A DNA stretch of 37,811 nt from Pseudomonadota bacterium (GTDB lineage: Bacteria > Pseudomonadota > Gammaproteobacteria > Burkholderiales > Burkholderiaceae_C). The notes beneath the pieces are model-generated. The model searched no databases. It was not told the origin of the DNA and saw only the letters and a program-made list of their open reading frames with translations. Made by a program: the position numbers and the translations under genes. Shown piece by piece: positions 33,660 through 37,811 of this stretch. The stretch's first letter is position 1. Each line of letters begins with the position of its first letter. The stretch spans positions 1 to 37,811 of the forward strand of contig JAFEEH010000257.1 of assembly GCA_018241185.1 (NCBI GenBank), given 5' to 3'.

Positions 33660-35258
33660 TTACTTGAGGTAGACGTCGTCCATGGGCGACGCGGGGCCCC
33701 AGATCGTGGTCGGCACGTTGCCCACCTTCTTGCTCGCCACCGTGTGGTAGGGCGTGAGGTTGATGAAGACGATCGGCACCTCGTCGGTCACGATCTTCTC
33801 GAAGGTGGCGTAGTAGGCCTTGCGCTTGACCGGGTCGACGATGGTGCCGGCGGCGTTGAGCAGCTCGTCCACCTTGGGGTTGGCGTACGACTGGGTGTTG
33901 GTCCAGACGATGGGCTTGATGTTGGTCGACAGGTAGGTGCGGTGCACGCCGATCACCGGGTCGCCCCAGTTGAAGACGGTGTCCATCGTCATGTCGAAGT
34001 CGTGGGCGGCAATGCGCTTGGCCCAGGCCGGGAAATCGGCCGAGGCACGCACCTCCACCGTGATGCCCACCTTCTTGAGCTGCGATCGCAGGTATTCGGC
34101 CACGTTCTTCTGCTGCTCGTCGACGCCGGGCAGGTAGTCGATGCTGAGCTTGAAGCGCTCGCCGTTGGCGCCCGCCTTGTAGCCGGCGGCGTCGAGCATC
34201 TCGGCCGACTTCTTCAGGTCGAGCGGGTACTTCACGAGGTCTGGCACCGCGAAGGGGCTGCTCGGCACGATCGGGCCGTCAGCCACGGTGGCGAAGCCGC
34301 CCATCAGCGCCTTGGTGATGAAGTTCTTGTCGATCGCGAAGGCGATGGCCTTGCGCACGTTGACGTCGTTCAGCGGCTTCTTGGCGGTGTTGAAGGCCAG
34401 CCAGTTGATCGAGCCGATGCCCTCGTAGCCCTTGTCGGTGATCTGCAGGTTGGGGTTGGTCTTCAGGCGCTTGAGGTCGACCGCGCCCACGGCGTAGGGC
34501 AGCATCTGGATGTCGCCGCGTTCGACGCCGAGCACCAGCGACTGCGTGTCCGGCGTGATGCTGATGATGATCTTGTCCAGGTGCGGCTTGCCCGCCAGGA
34601 AGAACTTGTCGAACTTCTCCATCACGATGCGCTGGCCGGGCTTGAACTCGGTGAGCTTGAACGGGCCGGAGCCCACCACGTTCTGGCTGTTGCGCGGGTG
34701 GTTCTTCAGGTCGGCGCCGTCGCCGTAGATGTGTTTGGGCAGGATCGGGCACAGGGCCGGCGACATGGCCAGCACGATGGCCGGGTGCGGCGTGGCCATG
34801 CGGATGACGGCGGTGTACGGGTCGGGCGTGTCCACCTTCTCGACCGGGCCGAGCATGGTCGAGAAAGGATGGTTGGCCTTGATCGCCATGATCGAGAAGG
34901 CGACGTCGGCCGAGGTGATCGGCTTGCCGTCGTGGAACACCGCGTTCCTGCGCAGGTTGAGCGTGAGCGACCTGGCGTCGTCCGACAGCTTCCACGACTC
35001 GGCCAGGTAGGGCTGCGGGTTCCACTTGTCGTCGAAGCGCAGCGGGCTGGCGAAGATCTGCGTCGAGGGCAGGGCGGTGGCGATGCCGGACTGCACCGCG
35101 CCGTTGAGGTGGCGCGGCGCCTGCGGCGTGCCGATGACCAGCGTGCCGCCGTCCTTCACGGCCTGGGCGGATGCGGGCAGGGCGAGCAGGCTGGCGCCGG
35201 CCACCAGTGTGGCGGCCGCGACGGCCAGTGCACGGCGCGAGAGGAGATGGGTGTTCAT
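33660..35258 (-). CDS. Peptide/opine-type ABC transporter substrate-binding protein (DppA-like, SBP_bac_5)
   Basis: A 532-residue family 5 extracellular solute-binding protein. The signal peptide has a twin-arginine-like SRRALAVAAATLVAGASLLA, cleavage near ASAQA. The mature start KDGGTLVIGTPQAPRHLNGA is typical of the family. FDDKWNPQPYLAESWKLSDD, RRNAVFHDGKPITSADVAFS, VVGSGPFKLTEFKPGQRIVM and VNVRKAIAFAIDKNFITKAL are the conserved blocks. It binds peptides or related amino compounds in the periplasm. The ATG at 35258 fits the signal peptide. It is first of the five transporter genes, with the amine/amino-acid oxidase gene upstream on the same strand. Confidence 0.95.
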   Translation of the reverse strand: MNTHLLSRRALAVAAATLVAGASLLALPASAQAVKDGGTLVIGTPQAPRHLNGAVQSGIATALPSTQIFASPLRFDDKWNPQPYLAESWKLSDDARSLTLNLRRNAVFHDGKPITSADVAFSIMAIKANHPFSTMLGPVEKVDTPDPYTAVIRMATPHPAIVLAMSPALCPILPKHIYGDGADLKNHPRNSQNVVGSGPFKLTEFKPGQRIVMEKFDKFFLAGKPHLDKIIISITPDTQSLVLGVERGDIQMLPYAVGAVDLKRLKTNPNLQITDKGYEGIGSINWLAFNTAKKPLNDVNVRKAIAFAIDKNFITKALMGGFATVADGPIVPSSPFAVPDLVKYPLDLKKSAEMLDAAGYKAGANGERFKLSIDYLPGVDEQQKNVAEYLRSQLKKVGITVEVRASADFPAWAKRIAAHDFDMTMDTVFNWGDPVIGVHRTYLSTNIKPIVWTNTQSYANPKVDELLNAAGTIVDPVKRKAYYATFEKIVTDEVPIVFINLTPYHTVASKKVGNVPTTIWGPASPMDDVYLK

Positions 35259-35332
35259 GCGGTTCACTCCGGATTCGAGAAAAGGAAAGAAAGGCGGGGA
35301 GGTGCAGGATGCGTGCCGCGACCTGGCGCGGC

Positions 35333-36736
35333 TCAGAGCACCTCGTCCTTGAGCCAGTACCACTTGTAGAGAACGCTCTGCCCGAGGCGGCGGAAGGGCG
35401 CCGCCCACTCGCCCTGCGCGGGGAAGGGCAGCGCATCGCGGTAGATGGGAAGCAGCTCGGCGGTCGCATCGCGTTCGCCCGCGATGCGCTGCGCCATGCG
35501 CCGGCCCGCGTGCGCCGAGAAGGACACGCCGTTGCCGCCGTAGCCCAGGGCGTAGAAGACCTGCTGCGCGGCGTCGGGCTGCACCACGCGCGGCATCATG
35601 TCGTGGCTCACGTCGACCCAGCCCCACCACGAGTGGTCGACCTGGATGCCTGCGAGCGCGGGGAACTTGCGCGCGATGCCGTCGGTGAGCAGCTTGTAGT
35701 GCTGTTCGCGGTGCGCGTCGGCGCCGGTGATGGAACTGCGGCTGCCGATCTGCAGTCGGTTGCCGGGCAGAAGGCGGTAGTAGTAGCGCAGCGTGCGCGT
35801 GTCGGTGATAGCGATGCGGGTCCTGAAGTTGGTCGCCTTCAGCTCCTCGTCGGTCAGCGGCCGCGTGACCAGGCAGTTCGACAGCACCGGGAAGTAGCGG
35901 TTCGTGAGGCTGCGGTGCAGCCCCGGTGCGGTGTAGGCGCCGGTGGCGATGCCCACGGCGCGTGCGCGCACCGTGCCGCCGGGCGTCTTCAGGTGGTGAA
36001 CGCCGTTCTTCGTCTCCCAGCCGATCACGGGGCTGCCGGGGTGCACGCGCACACCCAGTTCCCGCGCCATCTTCAGGTAGCCGTAGGCGAGCTTGAGCGG
36101 ATGCACCGAGATGCCTTCGGACTCGTACTGCGCGCCCACCGCGTCGCGGTCGTCGAGCCAGTCGCGCCGCACCTCCTCGGCGCCGAGCATGCGCGCGTCG
36201 TAGCCGAAGTGCTTGCGCATCACCTCCGTCTCGCGGCGCAGGAAGTCCATCTTCTTCTCGCGGTGGGCGACGAAGAGGTGGCCGCCGGGCTGGGCGTCGC
36301 AGTCCACCTGCGCGACCAGGTCGGCGAAGGTCTGGAAGCCGAAGCGGATCTCGGCGTCGAGCTTCTTCGCCACGTCCAGGCCCCAGCGTTCGATCCACTG
36401 CGAGCGGTACAGGCGCCCGCTCGCGTTCTGGCCCTGGCCGCCGTTGCGGCTGGTGCAGCCCCAGGCGACGCGGTTGGCTTCGAGCACCGTCGCCTTGATG
36501 CCATGTTCCTTCGCAAGGAAGAGGGCGGTGGCCAGGCCGGTGAAGCCCGAGCCGATGATGACCACGTCGGCGTCCGTGTCCTGCGTGACCGGGCCGTCGT
36601 CGTCGGGCGGCGTGCCGGCCGAGGCGGCCCACCAGGTGGGTGCGTAGTCGCGGTTGCGGCCCGGCCCGTCGGAGACCAGCGGGTCGTAGGCGGGGTCGTA
36701 GGCGGCGAACATCTCGCGCGGTGTGCTGATGCCCAT
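35333..36736 (-). CDS. FAD-dependent oxidoreductase, gamma-glutamylputrescine oxidase (PuuB)-like
   Basis: A 467-residue DAO-family flavoenzyme. DVVIIGSGFTGLATALFLAK (about residues 58-77) is the FAD dinucleotide fold, GCTSRNGGQGQNASGR the PuuB/OrdL-like block near the flavin, and YALGYGGNGVSFSAHAGRRM the C-terminal FAD-contact block. A roughly 55-residue N-terminal region (MFAAYDPAYDP onward) precedes the fold. Such enzymes oxidise secondary amines or N-substituted amino acids with release of amine or ammonia and H2O2. The next genes are a peptide/opine ABC importer, and a MocR regulator lies beyond the following small gene, so the substrate is probably an imported amino compound. The ATG at 36736 is 16 bases from the stop of the NTF2-like gene. 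Confidence 0.9.
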   Translation of the reverse strand: MGISTPREMFAAYDPAYDPLVSDGPGRNRDYAPTWWAASAGTPPDDDGPVTQDTDADVVIIGSGFTGLATALFLAKEHGIKATVLEANRVAWGCTSRNGGQGQNASGRLYRSQWIERWGLDVAKKLDAEIRFGFQTFADLVAQVDCDAQPGGHLFVAHREKKMDFLRRETEVMRKHFGYDARMLGAEEVRRDWLDDRDAVGAQYESEGISVHPLKLAYGYLKMARELGVRVHPGSPVIGWETKNGVHHLKTPGGTVRARAVGIATGAYTAPGLHRSLTNRYFPVLSNCLVTRPLTDEELKATNFRTRIAITDTRTLRYYYRLLPGNRLQIGSRSSITGADAHREQHYKLLTDGIARKFPALAGIQVDHSWWGWVDVSHDMMPRVVQPDAAQQVFYALGYGGNGVSFSAHAGRRMAQRIAGERDATAELLPIYRDALPFPAQGEWAAPFRRLGQSVLYKWYWLKDEVL

Positions 36737-36752
36737 GGCTGTGTGCTCGTCC

Positions 36753-37154
36753 TCAGGCCGCGGGCAGTGCAGGCCGGTTCTTGCGGAACACGTTCTTGAC
36801 GAGGATCTTCCCGTCCTTGAAGGTGAAGAGGTCCACGCCGTCCGATTCGCTGCGCGTGCCGTCGGCGGCGGTGCCGGCGAAGGTCCATTCCGAGACGCCG
36901 CGGTCGCCGGCGACGAAATGGCGGCCGTTGCGCCATTGCGCGTCGGGGAAGTTCTTCCAGGCCGACGCGAAGGCGGCGGCCACGGCCTCTTGCCCTTCGT
37001 GGCGCGTGCCGCAGGCCAGCGGTCCGGCCGCGGTCTCGAACACGCAGTCGGCATGCATGAAGGACATCAGCGCCGGCAGGTCGTGGCGGTTCCAGGCATC
37101 GGAGAAGGCGGCCAGCATCTCGACGCTGGCAGGGGTGTACGGGGCAGAGGACAT
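36753..37154 (-). CDS. SnoaL/NTF2-like (ketosteroid-isomerase-related) protein
   Basis: A 133-residue small protein of the nuclear-transport-factor-2-like superfamily. VEMLAAFSDAWNRHDLPALM (residues 11-30), FMHADCVFETAAG, HEGQEAVAAAFASAWKNFPD and the strand-rich end GVDLFTFKDGKILVKNVFRK match the SnoaL-like pattern. The fold is a cone-shaped barrel that may bind a small ligand. No specific catalytic dyad can be assigned. It is the first gene of the minus-strand oxidase-transporter series and is divergent from the MocR regulator (170 bases apart). Homologues are often found beside amine or opine catabolism genes, but the role is unknown. Confidence 0.85.
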   Translation of the reverse strand: MSSAPYTPASVEMLAAFSDAWNRHDLPALMSFMHADCVFETAAGPLACGTRHEGQEAVAAAFASAWKNFPDAQWRNGRHFVAGDRGVSEWTFAGTAADGTRSESDGVDLFTFKDGKILVKNVFRKNRPALPAA

Positions 37155-37324
37155 GGGATGGCGGGGGTGGCGCGGAAGATGCAGGGCAGTCTAGGAATCG
37201 CCTTCGCAACCCCATAGAGCCAGATGCCCCCCATCGTTCGCGCCACACGCAGCCAGCCACGCACCAACACCGGGAGTGCGCCCCGGCTGTGTGCACATTC
37301 ACGCTTCGGCCGCAGGGGAATGCG
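37155..37324. promoter_or_regulatory. Divergent control region of the MocR regulator and the oxidase-transporter operon
   Basis: This 170-base stretch contains no supportable gene. It should contain promoters for both directions. On the minus strand TCTGGCTCTATGGGG (37213-37227) has a TGGCTCTAT core of the kind I would look at first as a MocR site, and a near-repeated CCACACGCA/CCACGCA pair lies at about 37244-37263. Both are weak single observations. Confidence 0.3.
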
Positions 37325-37811
37325 ATGAGCGCGGGCGCACGCGTGGACGCCGACCTGCCCCTGTGGGCCCGCCTGTTCAAGCTGCCCGAGCATCCGGGCC
37401 TGCCGATCCAGGTCCGGCTGCGCGCGGTCGTGGTGCAGGCCATCCTCGACGGACGCCTGGGGCCGGGCACGGCGCTGCCGTCGTCGCGCGACCTGGCCCA
37501 GGCGCTCGCGCTGAGCCGCAACACCGTCACCGCGGCCTACGAGCAGCTGGTGGAAGAAGGCTTCCTGGAGGCGCGCCCGCGGCGCGGCGTGTTCGTCGCG
37601 GCCAATGCCGCGCCTGCGCGCGCCGACATGGCCGTGCTGCCCGACGACCCCTTTCGCACGGCCAGCGCACCCGCCACGCAGCGCCCGCCCGACTGGCGCC
37701 GGCGTGTGCTGCGCTCGCAGGCGCAGCGGCCCACGCTGGCCAAGCCCGAGCGCTGGCACGACTACCCCTACCAGTTCGTCTACGGCACCTACGATCCGGA
37801 GCTGTTCCCCA
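37325..37811 (+). CDS. MocR/GntR-family regulator with aminotransferase-like domain, C-terminus outside the window
   Basis: The first 162 residues of a MocR-type regulator. The GntR winged helix appears as VRLRAVVVQAILDGRLGPGT, LPSSRDLAQALALSRNTVTA and AYEQLVEEGFLEARPRRGVF (residues 31-94). Then a variable linker leads to HDYPYQFVYGTYDPELFP, the usual beginning of the fold-type I aminotransferase domain (in MocR proteins, xFxxGxPDxxLFP). Such proteins use pyridoxal phosphate to sense amines or amino acids, usually for genes next to them. It is divergent from the oxidase-transporter series, its probable target. The ATG at 37325 has a weak AGGGGAA ribosome site. The PLP lysine lies beyond the edge. 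Confidence 0.93.
   Translation, partial: MSAGARVDADLPLWARLFKLPEHPGLPIQVRLRAVVVQAILDGRLGPGTALPSSRDLAQALALSRNTVTAAYEQLVEEGFLEARPRRGVFVAANAAPARADMAVLPDDPFRTASAPATQRPPDWRRRVLRSQAQRPTLAKPERWHDYPYQFVYGTYDPELFP

Noticed and set aside
33660-36632. One very long minus-strand frame suggesting an oxidase-binding protein fusion
   Set aside because: The N-terminal part is out of frame with the real PuuB-like oxidase (35333-36736). The binding protein has its own start and signal peptide at 35258.

Overview
The window is a very G+C-rich, gene-dense bacterial chromosome segment. Gene content points to a betaproteobacterium of the Burkholderiales, most like Variovorax or another Comamonadaceae. The signs are three Bug/TctC-type periplasmic binding proteins, a three-component anthranilate-type dioxygenase with a divergent AraC/XylS regulator, LysR- and MocR-type regulators beside catabolic operons, and short hairpin repeats at gene ends. 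The genus is an inference. I see no rRNA, tRNA, CRISPR array, insertion sequence or phage gene.

Layout. (1) 1-3250, minus strand: a four-gene operon with a PDC-lactonase/galactarolactone-isomerase-like amidohydrolase, a Bug binding protein, an RraA-like aldolase and a D-2-hydroxyacid dehydrogenase cut by the window edge. (2) 3434-5363, minus: a DUF3829 lipoprotein, a small membrane protein and a hotdog acyl-CoA thioesterase. (3) 5461-11388: a LysR regulator divergent from a 3-hydroxybenzoate 6-monooxygenase-like enzyme, two Bug proteins separated by an intrinsic terminator, and a second FAD oxidoreductase. (4) 11507-14063: a VOC protein, a lower-G+C membrane-anchored pentapeptide-repeat protein and a proline/alanine-rich lipoprotein. 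(5) 14190-16510, plus: tesB behind a perfect palindrome, then a branched-chain-type binding protein. (6) 16604-23417, minus: the Rieske dioxygenase (alpha, beta, ferredoxin) followed directly by a complete Liv-type ABC transporter, with its AraC/XylS regulator divergent at 23647-24651. (7) 24662-37154, minus: an orphan ATP synthase c subunit and a DMT transporter, then a long co-directional series (NTF2-like protein, PuuB-like oxidase, five-gene peptide ABC transporter, YtcJ-like amidohydrolase, CobW GTPase, second DMT transporter). A MocR/GntR regulator reads divergently at 37325.

How the genes work together. Regions 1, 3, 6 and 7 each look like self-contained catabolic modules with their own uptake protein or transporter and, in regions 3, 6 and 7, a divergent regulator. 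The most noteworthy points are the MocR-oxidase-peptide transporter-amidohydrolase-CobW-exporter module, the orphan AtpE, the dioxygenase that lacks its reductase, and a 68-bp hairpin repeat present twice (62 of 68 bases identical, no gaps), each copy at the stop codon of the gene before it.
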